Part shown: positions 1-7,359 of the stretch, piece after piece
Numbering within the stretch: the stretch's first letter is position 1
How the letters are laid out: each line of letters begins with the position of its first letter
Origin: JABAYQ01 sp042091225
GTDB taxonomy: Bacteria > Bacteroidota > Bacteroidia > Flavobacteriales > UBA7312
DNA length: 14,926 nucleotides
Reading direction: 5' to 3'
NCBI GenBank assembly: GCA_042091225.1
Contig: JBELHW010000042.1
Span: 1 to 14,926 of the forward strand
Notes under the pieces: model-generated
Database searches by the model: none
Told to the model about the DNA's origin: nothing
The model's input: only the letters and a program-made list of their open reading frames with translations
Translations under genes and position numbers: made by a program

Positions 1-294
1 GATATCTTTTAAGACAGCCAATACAATTTTGGATCCATAACCTAAATTTCTGTGTTCTTTTAAAATTGCAAACCTTTCTAACTTTATTCCTTCTTTGGCG
101 TATCTCCATCTTGCTGTACCAACAGCAGAGTTGTTTAGGCTTAACAAATAATGATTTGCTTGCTTATCATGAATATCCATTTCTAAATTGGGATCTACAC
201 CTTGCTCACTTACAAAAACTTGATTTCTAATTTGTTGGCAATGCCTAAATCTTTCGTCATTACTAGAAAAATTACTTATCAATATTTTTGACAT
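1..294 (-). CDS. GNAT family N-acetyltransferase (3' end outside window)
   Basis: This is the N-terminal 98 residues of a GCN5-related acyltransferase, which would move an acyl group from acyl-CoA to an amine; the substrate cannot be told from sequence. The start ATG (complement of 292-294) gives MSKILISNF, followed by an IRNQVFVSEQGVD segment at residues 22-34, typical of the ElaA/YjcF-like GNAT group. The acetyl-CoA pyrophosphate-binding motif (R/Q-x-x-G-x-G) is visible as R82-N-L-G85-Y-G87. The frame is open to base 1, so the C-terminal part of the acetyl-CoA fold is missing from the window. Its start lies 23 bases inside the end of the upstream pyrophosphohydrolase gene, which suggests co-transcription and translational coupling. 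No strong Shine-Dalgarno sequence precedes it, as is usual in Bacteroidota. The family call is firm; the function is unknown. Confidence 0.85.
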   Translation of the reverse strand, partial: MSKILISNFSSNDERFRHCQQIRNQVFVSEQGVDPNLEMDIHDKQANHYLLSLNNSAVGTARWRYAKEGIKLERFAILKEHRNLGYGSKIVLAVLKDI

Positions 295-679
295 GTTTTT
301 CAATTATAGCTTTAAGATTAGGTTTAAAATAATTTTCTCCTTTTAGAACTTTACCATCTTCTCTGAAAATTGGCTTACCATTTTTATCTAATTTAGACAT
401 ATTACTTCTTTGTATTTCATTGAAAATGTCTCCAATAACATCTTGCATTCCATGTTTTAACACAGAGCCACACCAGATATACAACATGTCTCCTAAAGCA
501 TCGGCAATTTCGACCACATCCCCGTCTTTACAAGCTTGAAGATACTCTTCATTTTCTTCTTTCATTAAATCGTATCTGAGTTGATAAGTTGATGCATCAA
601 CATTAGTTTTTAGCTTTTTCTCATTTCCGATTAAAAAAACTTCGTGGAATAATTTTACTTTGTCGATTTTATCTTTCAT
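272..679 (-). CDS. MazG-like nucleoside triphosphate pyrophosphohydrolase
   Basis: A 135-residue all-alpha NTP pyrophosphohydrolase of the MazG/HisE-like superfamily. Such enzymes hydrolyse (d)NTPs or related nucleotides to the monophosphate and pyrophosphate with Mg2+, usually to clear non-canonical nucleotides. The metal-binding signature EExxE...ExxD is intact: E41-E42-x-x-E45 on one helix and E57-x-x-D60 on the next, with D64 one turn later. The C-terminal part (NMSKLDKNGKPIFREDG, about residues 93-109) resembles the HisE-like substrate-side segment of this subfamily. It is a single-domain protein with no signal peptide, so cytosolic. The gene is followed by, and overlaps by 23 bases, the GNAT gene, and is divergent from the YceI gene across a 95-base spacer. 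No TAnnTTTG box is visible on its strand there. A role in histidine synthesis is unlikely to be its main one, because no his genes are nearby. Confidence 0.85.
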   Translation of the reverse strand: MKDKIDKVKLFHEVFLIGNEKKLKTNVDASTYQLRYDLMKEENEEYLQACKDGDVVEIADALGDMLYIWCGSVLKHGMQDVIGDIFNEIQRSNMSKLDKNGKPIFREDGKVLKGENYFKPNLKAIIEKHVKNIDK

Positions 680-731
680 TGGTATTATTTTTTTTGTTTT
701 TGTAAATGTAATAGAAATACAGCTTTTTCGT

Positions 732-739
732 TATCTTTG
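732..739 (+). promoter_or_regulatory. Putative -7 promoter box for the YceI gene
   Basis: TATCTTTG matches the Bacteroidota -7 consensus TAnnTTTG and ends 35 bases before the YceI ATG. This would give a leader of roughly 30 bases. No TTG box at the usual -33 distance is evident: the nearest upstream TTTG (699-702) is 29 bases away, so the promoter is either weak in that element or depends on other contacts. Confidence 0.5.
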
Positions 740-774
740 TATGTATAAAATTTATAACTAAAATAAAACACATT

Positions 775-1365
775 ATGAAAAAAATCACATTTTTACTTGT
801 TTCAGCATTAGCTATTTTTTCTTTTACAACTCCTCATATTGACAACTACACTACAGATAATAAAAAAAGTAATGTAAAATGGACGGGTTCTAAAGTAATT
901 GGTGATTCTCATTACGGAAATATTTCAATTTCTAAAGGAACTATAATGATGGATCATGGAAAGCTAGTAGCTGCAAATTTTGTTATTGATATGAAATCTA
1001 TGACTTGTACTGATATAGAATCGGAAAAGTATAACCAAAAACTTATTGATCATTTGAAAAACGATGACTTTTTTGATGTTGAAAAATTTCCTACAGCAGA
1101 ATTTAAAATGATTACTTCTAAAAAAATTGCAGAAGGAAAACACAGTGTAATTGGAGAACTTTCAGTTAAAAACTTCAAAGATATTGTTAAGCTAGAGTTA
1201 GATGTTACAGAAAGGAATAATACCTTGTCTGCATCTGGGAAATTTAATTTCGACAGAACAAAATTTGACGTTATTTATGGTTCTGGTACTTTCTTTGACA
1301 ACTTAGGTGACAAAGCTATAAACAATGAAGTTTCTATTCAATTCAACATTGTTGCAAGCAAATAG
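775..1365 (+). CDS. YceI family secreted lipid-binding-like protein
   Basis: A 196-residue YceI-family protein. These adopt a lipocalin-like beta-barrel that binds isoprenoid or other amphiphilic molecules in the periplasm; the physiological ligand is generally unknown. Residues 1-20 (MKKITFLLVSALAIFSFTTP) form a Sec signal peptide with no lipobox cysteine, so a soluble periplasmic product is expected. Family hallmarks follow in order: VKWTGSKVIGDSHYGNISISKG (residues 34-55), VIDMKSMTC (70-78), LIDHLKNDDFFDVEKFPTAEFK (90-111), and a C-terminal beta-rich half ending VSIQFNIVASK. Length is normal for the family. The stop codon TAG shares its last base with the GTG start of the next gene, and a third membrane-anchored gene follows, so this looks like the first gene of a three-gene envelope operon read from the TATCTTTG box upstream. 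Confidence 0.9.
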   Translation: MKKITFLLVSALAIFSFTTPHIDNYTTDNKKSNVKWTGSKVIGDSHYGNISISKGTIMMDHGKLVAANFVIDMKSMTCTDIESEKYNQKLIDHLKNDDFFDVEKFPTAEFKMITSKKIAEGKHSVIGELSVKNFKDIVKLELDVTERNNTLSASGKFNFDRTKFDVIYGSGTFFDNLGDKAINNEVSIQFNIVASK

Positions 1366-1556
1366 TGGAAAATATAACTAAAGGGCACTGGATTTTTGCA
1401 GCCCTATTCGCATTTGCCTTTTTAATATATCTTGTTTGGTCTTACAGAAAAGACTTTAAGCTAAACAAGATGTATTATTCTGGTAGTTCTTACTTTATCT
1501 TAATAGTAATTGTTTTAATGTTTCTTTTATATATATTTAGAGGAAAGTTAAGCTAA
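1365..1556 (+). CDS. Small two-helix membrane protein, unknown function
   Basis: A 63-residue hydrophobic protein that I cannot assign to a named family. It starts with GTG at 1365-1367, sharing one base with the TAG stop of the YceI gene (TAGTG), an arrangement that favours translational coupling. Two membrane segments are clear: about residues 9-27 (WIFAALFAFAFLIYLVWSY) and 43-58 (YFILIVIVLMFLLYIF). The loop between them carries R28, K29, K32 and K35, so the positive-inside rule would place the loop in the cytoplasm and both termini outside; residues R59 and K61 make this uncertain. No cysteines, catalytic motifs or metal ligands are present. The next gene starts 13 bases after the stop. 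It may partner the YceI protein or the membrane-anchored SRPBCC protein, but only gene order supports that. Confidence 0.75.
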   Translation: MENITKGHWIFAALFAFAFLIYLVWSYRKDFKLNKMYYSGSSYFILIVIVLMFLLYIFRGKLS

Positions 1557-1569
1557 TCCTATATAGTAC

Positions 1570-2577
1570 ATGAAAACTTTAAAAAAAATATTATTTGCCT
1601 TAATTGGTGTAATTTCACTTTATTTAGTTGCAAATTTTTTCTTCTCTGACAAATTTGAAGTTGAGAAATCTGTTAAAATAAATGCTACTCCTTTAGTTGT
1701 CTTCGAGCAAGTTAATAATTTTAAAAATTGGGAAAATTGGGATCCCTGGTTAAAGAATGAACCTTCAATGAAGTTAAATTATAACCAAATTTCATCGGGT
1801 GTTGGAGCTGTTAAAATGTGGCAAAGTGAAAATTTTTCTAATGGAAAAATGGAAATTATAGAATCTTCATTCATTGACTTTGTTAATTTTAAAATTACAA
1901 TTGACGGATGGGATTCTTTTGATGGTGTTATTAAGCTGGAAGCTAGTGAAAACCAAGTTTTAGTTAGCTGGAAAGATAGTGGTAATTTAAATTTTTTAAT
2001 GAGAGTAATGGGACCACTACTTAATAAAATGATAGGAAAAGATTTACAACAAGGACTAAATAACTTAAAAACATTCTGTGAATCAATACCTGCTAAAAGC
2101 GGTGAAATAAATGTTACAGAACAGAATTACACTTACGAAATCTCGATTATAGATAGTTGCAAAACATCAGAAGTACAAAGTTATCTTAGTATTATTTTTA
2201 ATGAGATTTATACCCAACTTGCATTAAATGGGATTACACCTAAAAGCGCTCCATTTTCTCAATATCTCAGCTTCCCAAAAAAAGCAAAACAAGATGATTT
2301 TGTAGTTTTAAAAGCTGGTGTTTACGCAGATTTAATAATAAATCAGGATACGAATAGTAGGATAAGTGTTGTAAAACAACAATCGAAAAAAATAGTAGAA
2401 TGCTCTCATTTTGGTGCTTATAGCACCTTGAATATTACCCACAAAAACATAGAAAAGTATTGTGAGGAAAATAATTTGTCAATTATATTTCCTGGATATG
2501 AGTTTTTTGAATCCGATCCAGCAATGGTTCCAGATCTATCAAAAAGAGAAACAAGAGTTGTTTACCAATTAAAATAA
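1570..2577 (+). CDS. Membrane-anchored SRPBCC protein with C-terminal GyrI-like domain
   Basis: A 335-residue protein of three parts. Residues 1-5 are basic and residues 7-26 form a hydrophobic helix (signal anchor or uncleaved signal), so the rest probably faces the periplasm. Residues about 30-172 are a SRPBCC (START/polyketide cyclase-like) ligand-binding domain, with the typical EKSVKINA strand and a tryptophan-rich NFKNWENWDPW segment (residues 50-60). Residues about 180-335 resemble the GyrI-like/AraC effector-binding domain, ending in the usual pattern of ECSHFGAYSTL, YEFFESDPAMVPD and a final beta strand. Both domains bind small hydrophobic ligands in characterised relatives. It is third in the YceI cluster and converges on icmF with only one base between the stop codons, with no terminator hairpin visible there. 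The ligand and process are unknown; the domain calls are reasonably firm. Confidence 0.8.
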   Translation: MKTLKKILFALIGVISLYLVANFFFSDKFEVEKSVKINATPLVVFEQVNNFKNWENWDPWLKNEPSMKLNYNQISSGVGAVKMWQSENFSNGKMEIIESSFIDFVNFKITIDGWDSFDGVIKLEASENQVLVSWKDSGNLNFLMRVMGPLLNKMIGKDLQQGLNNLKTFCESIPAKSGEINVTEQNYTYEISIIDSCKTSEVQSYLSIIFNEIYTQLALNGITPKSAPFSQYLSFPKKAKQDDFVVLKAGVYADLIINQDTNSRISVVKQQSKKIVECSHFGAYSTLNITHKNIEKYCEENNLSIIFPGYEFFESDPAMVPDLSKRETRVVYQLK

Positions 2578-2578
2578 G

Positions 2579-5500
2579 TTACATATTTCTCCTATACTGA
2601 CCCCCTACTTCAAACAGTGCTTTTGTAACTTGTCCTAAAGAACAGTATTTACCAGCTTCCATAAGAGTATCAAAAATATTTTGGTTTTGTATTGCTGACT
2701 TTTGCAATTCGCCCAACCATTTTGAAACTTTATCGCTGTTGTTGGTCTTTAATTCTGAAAGTGTTTTTATTTGTAATTGTTTTTCTTGTTCGGTTGCTCT
2801 AATAACTTCGGCAGGAACCACAGTTGGCGAGCCTTTTGAATTTAAAAAAGTATTGACACCGATAATTGGAAATTCTCCATTATGTTTTAAGGTTTCATAA
2901 TACAAAGACTCTTCTTGTATTTTTGATCTTTGATACATTGTTTCCATTGCTCCTAAAACACCTCCTCTTTCAGTTATTCGGTCAAATTCTAATAAAACCG
3001 CTTCTTCTACTAAATCTGTAAGTTCCTCAATTATAAAGGCACCTTGAATTGGGTTTTCATTTTTAGCTAAGCCCAATTCTTTATTTATAATAAGCTGAAT
3101 TGCCATAGCTCTTCTCACAGAGTTTTCTGTAGGAGTAGTAATGGCTTCGTCGTAAGCATTTGTATGTAACGAATTACAATTATCATAGATAGCATATAAT
3201 GCCTGTAGTGTTGTTCTGATGTCATTAAAGTCTATCTCTTGAGCATGAAGTGATCTTCCTGACGTTTGTATGTGATATTTCAACATTTGAGCTCGATCAT
3301 TTGCTCCATACTTATTCTTTAATGCTTTTGCCCAAATTCTTCTTGCCACTCTTCCAATTACAGCATATTCAGGATCTATGCCGTTAGAGAAGAAAAAAGA
3401 CAAATTAGGTCCGAATTTATTTATATCCATTCCTCTACTTAAATAATATTCTACATAAGTAAATCCGTTTGCTAATGTAAATGCTAATTGAGAAATAGGA
3501 TTTGCACCGGCTTCAGCAATGTGATAACCAGAGATAGAAACAGAATAAAAATTCCTTATCTCTTTTTCAATAAAATATTCTTGTACGTCTCCCATCATTC
3601 GAAGAGCAAACTCTGTTGAAAAAATACAAGTATTTTGTGCCTGATCTTCTTTCAAAATATCAGCCTGCACAGTACCTCTTACTTTATTTAAAGTGTCTAA
3701 TTTAATTTTGTTGTAAACCTCTAAAGGTAAGACTTGATCTCCTGTAACGCCGAGTAAAAAAAGACCTAACCCATCATTCCCTTCTGGTAAATCACCACAA
3801 TAAGAAGGCCTATTTTTATTTTTATATATTTTTTCAATTTTTTTCTCAATCTCTTTTTCAAGCTTATTTTGTTTGATATAAACTTCGCATTGTTGATCTA
3901 TGGCCGCATTCATGAAAAAAGCAAGTAACATTGGAGCAGGGCCATTAATTGTCATAGAAACAGAAGTGCTAGGGCTACACAAGTTAAATCCTGAGTATAG
4001 TTTTTTAGCATCGTCCAAACAACATACCGACACACCAGAATTACCTATTTTTCCATAAATATCAGGTCGTTTATTAGGATCGTTTCCGTATAAGGTAACC
4101 GAGTCGAAAGCAGTTGAAAGACGTTTGGCTGGCATACCCAAACTAACATAATGGAACCTTTTATTTGTTCGTTCCGGACTTCCTTCTCCAGCAAACATTC
4201 TAGTAGGATCTTCACCTTCTCTTTTAAAAGGAAATAATCCTGAGGTATAAGGAAATTTTCCTGGAACATTTTCTTGTAATTGCCAACGAAGTAAATCTCC
4301 CCATGCCTTATATTTTGGAAGTGATATTTTAGGAATATCAGTTTGGGATAAAGATTTGGTGTGGGTTTTAATAACCAACTCTTTACCTCTTACTTTAAAA
4401 ACATAATCTTTGTCTTTATAAGATTGTTTCAACTCTACCCACTTATCAATTAACAACTTATTTTTGGGGTCAAGATCCATTAGCTTATTGTCATAAGCTT
4501 TTGTTAAAAGCGTTAAAAGATTTTTGTTCTTCTCATTGCTTTCAGAATTTATAGTTTTAATTGATAGGTCCATTGCGTAAAGCTCTTGAGCAACAGTTGA
4601 TTGTTTATCAACCCAAGCATCGTAGGATCTATTACTATCGGAAATTTCGGAAAGATATCTTGTTCGTTTTGGAGGAATAACAAATATTTTTTCAGACATT
4701 TCTGAGGTAATCTCAAAAGTAGATTTTAAATTGGCTCCTGTTTTTTCAACAATTTTATCAATAATTGCTCTATATAAAGAGTTGACACCTGGATCGTTAA
4801 ATTGAGAAGCTATTGTTCCATAAACTGGCATAGTATCCATATCTTGATCAAACAAAACATGGTTTCTTTGGTATTGTTTTTTTACATCTCTAATAGCATC
4901 TAAAGCTCCTCTTTTATCAAATTTGTTTAATGCTATAAGATCGGCAAAATCGAGCATGTCTATTTTTTCTAATTGTGTAGCGGCTCCATATTCTGGTGTC
5001 ATTACGTACAAAGAAGTATCAGAATGTTCTAAAATTTCTGTATCAGATTGTCCAATACCTGAAGTTTCTAAAATAATTAAATCAAAGTCTGCAGCCTTAA
5101 GGATGCTAAGTGCATCATTAACATACACTGATAAAGCCAAATTAGCTTGTCGTGTTGCCAAAGAACGCATATAAACTCTTTCGCTTTCTATGGCATTCAT
5201 TCTTATTCTATCGCCCAACAATGCTCCACCAGTTTTTCTTTTGGAGGGGTCAACAGATATAATAGCCATTTTTTTGTCGGAAAAATCTATTAAAAAACGT
5301 CGTACTAACTCATCGACTAAAGAAGATTTTCCGGAACCACCAGTACCAGTAATTCCTAAAATTGGTGTCTCAGATTTTAACGATAATTGTTTAATATAAT
5401 CTAATTCCTTTTTTGCTTCTTTAGGATAATTTTCTGCAGCAGAAATTAATTTTGCAATATTCTGAGTAGAAGATAAATTTTTAGAACAACCTTCAACATT

Positions 5501-5947
5501 TTTTCCGGTAGCAAAATCGGACTTTTTTATCAGGTCATTTATCATTCCTTGAAGCCCCATTTTTCGACCGTCATCAGGGTGATAAACTCTTGTAATTCCG
5601 TAATCGTGTAATTCTTTAATTTCATCAGGCAAGATGGTACCTCCTCCTCCAGCAAATATTTTTATATGATCAGATTTTTTTTCTTTTAGCAAATCAAACA
5701 TGTACTTTAAATACTCACAATGACCACCTTGATAAGAGGTCATTGCAATAGCATTTGCATCTTCTTCAATAGCACAATTTACAACCTCTTCTACAGAACG
5801 ATCATGGCCCAAATGAATAACTTCACATCCTGTAGCCTGAATAATTCTTCTCATGATATTTATAGCAGCATCATGTCCATCGAAAAGACTTGCAGCTGTT
5901 ACAATACGGACTTTGTTTGTTGGTTGATATGGTTTTTCGATAATCAT
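2579..5947 (-). CDS. icmF: Fused isobutyryl-CoA mutase IcmF (B12-dependent)
   Basis: A 1122-residue fused acyl-CoA mutase, catalysing the adenosylcobalamin-dependent interconversion of isobutyryl-CoA and n-butyryl-CoA, with its own G-protein chaperone in the chain. Residues about 10-145 are the B12-binding domain, with D23-G-H25 supplying the lower axial histidine and a GGGG turn at 100-103. Residues about 195-400 are the MeaI-like GTPase: P-loop GTGGSGKSS (201-209, K207), switch segment ETSGIGQSDTEI (294-305) and base motif NKFD (341-344). Residues about 545-1122 are the mutase barrel. Two substrate-determining positions carry IcmF residues: F585 in TRMFAG, where methylmalonyl-CoA mutase has Tyr, and Q771 in QAQNT, where that enzyme has Arg. 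This favours isobutyryl over methylmalonyl substrate. The role may be branched-chain or short-chain acyl-CoA metabolism. Full length with no frameshift; a minus-strand TATATTTG box lies 22 bases upstream. Confidence 0.93.
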   Translation of the reverse strand: MIIEKPYQPTNKVRIVTAASLFDGHDAAINIMRRIIQATGCEVIHLGHDRSVEEVVNCAIEEDANAIAMTSYQGGHCEYLKYMFDLLKEKKSDHIKIFAGGGGTILPDEIKELHDYGITRVYHPDDGRKMGLQGMINDLIKKSDFATGKNVEGCSKNLSSTQNIAKLISAAENYPKEAKKELDYIKQLSLKSETPILGITGTGGSGKSSLVDELVRRFLIDFSDKKMAIISVDPSKRKTGGALLGDRIRMNAIESERVYMRSLATRQANLALSVYVNDALSILKAADFDLIILETSGIGQSDTEILEHSDTSLYVMTPEYGAATQLEKIDMLDFADLIALNKFDKRGALDAIRDVKKQYQRNHVLFDQDMDTMPVYGTIASQFNDPGVNSLYRAIIDKIVEKTGANLKSTFEITSEMSEKIFVIPPKRTRYLSEISDSNRSYDAWVDKQSTVAQELYAMDLSIKTINSESNEKNKNLLTLLTKAYDNKLMDLDPKNKLLIDKWVELKQSYKDKDYVFKVRGKELVIKTHTKSLSQTDIPKISLPKYKAWGDLLRWQLQENVPGKFPYTSGLFPFKREGEDPTRMFAGEGSPERTNKRFHYVSLGMPAKRLSTAFDSVTLYGNDPNKRPDIYGKIGNSGVSVCCLDDAKKLYSGFNLCSPSTSVSMTINGPAPMLLAFFMNAAIDQQCEVYIKQNKLEKEIEKKIEKIYKNKNRPSYCGDLPEGNDGLGLFLLGVTGDQVLPLEVYNKIKLDTLNKVRGTVQADILKEDQAQNTCIFSTEFALRMMGDVQEYFIEKEIRNFYSVSISGYHIAEAGANPISQLAFTLANGFTYVEYYLSRGMDINKFGPNLSFFFSNGIDPEYAVIGRVARRIWAKALKNKYGANDRAQMLKYHIQTSGRSLHAQEIDFNDIRTTLQALYAIYDNCNSLHTNAYDEAITTPTENSVRRAMAIQLIINKELGLAKNENPIQGAFIIEELTDLVEEAVLLEFDRITERGGVLGAMETMYQRSKIQEESLYYETLKHNGEFPIIGVNTFLNSKGSPTVVPAEVIRATEQEKQLQIKTLSELKTNNSDKVSKWLGELQKSAIQNQNIFDTLMEAGKYCSLGQVTKALFEVGGQYRRNM

Positions 5948-5969
5948 AAATCACATTAATTAGCAATTG

Positions 5970-5977
5970 CAAATATA
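5970..5977 (-). promoter_or_regulatory. Putative -7 promoter box for icmF
   Basis: Read on the minus strand this is TATATTTG, matching TAnnTTTG, with 22 bases between it and the icmF ATG (5945-5947). It lies back to back with the TAAATTTG box of the plus-strand haem gene, with 24 bases between the two. No clear -33 TTG was found at normal spacing. Confidence 0.5.
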
Positions 5978-6001
5978 TATTATAAGTCACTATTTTTTGG
6001 C

Positions 6002-6009
6002 TAAATTTG
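6002..6009 (+). promoter_or_regulatory. Putative -7 promoter box for the haem oxidase gene
   Basis: TAAATTTG matches TAnnTTTG, with 12 bases between it and the ATG at 6022. Transcription from it would leave a leader of only about 5-10 bases. Its last three bases are the TTG that opens the longest reading frame of the next gene, which argues against that TTG being the true start. A second, off-consensus box (TA-N3-TTTG, 5991-5999) lies just upstream with a TTG at 5967-5969 about 21 bases before it, and could be used instead. Confidence 0.45.
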
Positions 6010-6021
6010 AAGCAACATAAT

Positions 6022-7350
6022 ATGAAAGTAGAAACAATTATAATTGGAGCCGGAATTTCTGGGTTAAGCACTGCTCATTTTTTATCTAAAAAGAGTAGTG
6101 ATTTTTTAATTGTAGAATCAGAAAAAAAAGTTGGAGGAATAATAAGCACTAAAAAAGAAAATGGTTTTTTATGTGAAAATGGACCAAACACAGTTCTTCT
6201 AAATAATGATGCTATAAATGAGATTATTAAGGATTGTGGTTTATTTGAACAAATAATTTTTCCAAAAAAATCTGCTCAAAAAAATCGATTTATTTTTAAT
6301 AACAATCAAATACAAGCCTTACCTAATAATCCTATCGGCATATTTACTACTTCTTTATTAAATCCGTGGGATAAAATTCAAATAATAAAAGAAATTTTCA
6401 AACCTAATAAACAAGCTAATTTAAGTGTAAAAGATTTTTTTGACTATAGATTTAGCTCCAATTTCACCAATCAATTTGTCGAACCTTTTCTTACAGGAGT
6501 ATATGCTGGAGACATAAATAAAATGAGCATGAAACATGCTTTAAAAAGAATATGGGAATTACAACAAAAAGACGGAAGTATTATTAAGGGCATTTTAAAA
6601 AATATATTATCAAAAAAGAAAACTCCAATTTTTAATTTCAAAAATGGGCTTAGTCAACTAACAGAAAAAATAAAAGAAAATCTTGGAGATAAAATTCTGA
6701 CACAACATTCAGTCAGTTCTATTAACAAAACACCATCAGGTTTTGAGTTAACAATAAATGACAAAGAATACAAGTGTAAAAATATTATTTCTACAATCCC
6801 TTCCTTTGCTCTAGCTAATTTAATTAAAGATAAAAATTTAAAAACACAATTAAATTTAGTTCGTTATGCCCCTGCTGAAGTTTTTCATTTCGGCTTTAAT
6901 CAAAAGGACATCAGAAATCAAATTAACGGATTCGGACTATTAACAAAAAAAACTGACAATAAATCTTACCTAGGTGTTCTTTTCAACAGTGAAATTTTTG
7001 AGCATGTAAGTGATGATAATACTAAATTATTTACGGTTATTGTTGGAGGAGAAAGGCAAGCTCATTTATGTAAAAAAAATTACGATGAACTTCAAAATAT
7101 AATCGAGCGTGAGTTAGTAGGACTTATTCAATCAGAAAAAAAACCATTTTTCACAAATCATTACAGTTATAAAAAAGGAATCCCTCAATATCTTCTAAAC
7201 CATCAAGATTTATTAGATGCTATTAATGATTTTGAAGAAAAGAACAAAAACTTTTTTATCTCTGGAAACTACATAAAAGGAGTTTCAGTAAGCGATTGTA
7301 TTAAGAATGCAAAAGAATTAGTTATAAATCTTAACTTAGCAAACCAATAA
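6022..7350 (+). CDS. hemG: Protoporphyrinogen/coproporphyrinogen oxidase (FAD)
   Basis: A 442-residue FAD-dependent oxidase of the PPOX family, which removes six electrons from protoporphyrinogen IX (or coproporphyrinogen III) late in haem synthesis, at the cytoplasmic face of the membrane. The N-terminal FAD-binding motif is G9-A-G-I-S-G14, with E32 at the end of the second strand and the following GG (38-39). The C-terminal FAD contact FFISGNYIKGVSVSDCIKNA (residues 411-430) is diagnostic of this family rather than other amine oxidases. I chose ATG at 6022; the frame extends upstream only to a TTG at 6007 that sits inside the TAAATTTG promoter box. The next gene begins 9 bases after the stop, so the two are probably co-transcribed. 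The symbol hemG follows common Bacteroidota usage; hemY is an equivalent label, and which of the two substrates is used cannot be decided here. Confidence 0.88.
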   Translation: MKVETIIIGAGISGLSTAHFLSKKSSDFLIVESEKKVGGIISTKKENGFLCENGPNTVLLNNDAINEIIKDCGLFEQIIFPKKSAQKNRFIFNNNQIQALPNNPIGIFTTSLLNPWDKIQIIKEIFKPNKQANLSVKDFFDYRFSSNFTNQFVEPFLTGVYAGDINKMSMKHALKRIWELQQKDGSIIKGILKNILSKKKTPIFNFKNGLSQLTEKIKENLGDKILTQHSVSSINKTPSGFELTINDKEYKCKNIISTIPSFALANLIKDKNLKTQLNLVRYAPAEVFHFGFNQKDIRNQINGFGLLTKKTDNKSYLGVLFNSEIFEHVSDDNTKLFTVIVGGERQAHLCKKNYDELQNIIERELVGLIQSEKKPFFTNHYSYKKGIPQYLLNHQDLLDAINDFEEKNKNFFISGNYIKGVSVSDCIKNAKELVINLNLANQ

Positions 7351-7359
7351 TCCTATCAA

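Noticed and set aside
680..774. Minus-strand promoter for the MazG-like gene
   Set aside because: No CAAAnnTA (reverse of TAnnTTTG) occurs in this spacer, so no box could be supported.
4923..5174. Plus-strand open frame of 83 codons inside icmF
   Set aside because: It lies wholly within a well-supported minus-strand enzyme (the GTPase domain) and shows no family motif or plausible start signal. The same holds for the frames at 5190-5399, 5720-5959 and 4045-4269.
5871..6071. Minus-strand open frame of 66 codons across the icmF start and the divergent spacer
   Set aside because: It overlaps two firm genes and both promoter boxes, and has no recognisable motif.
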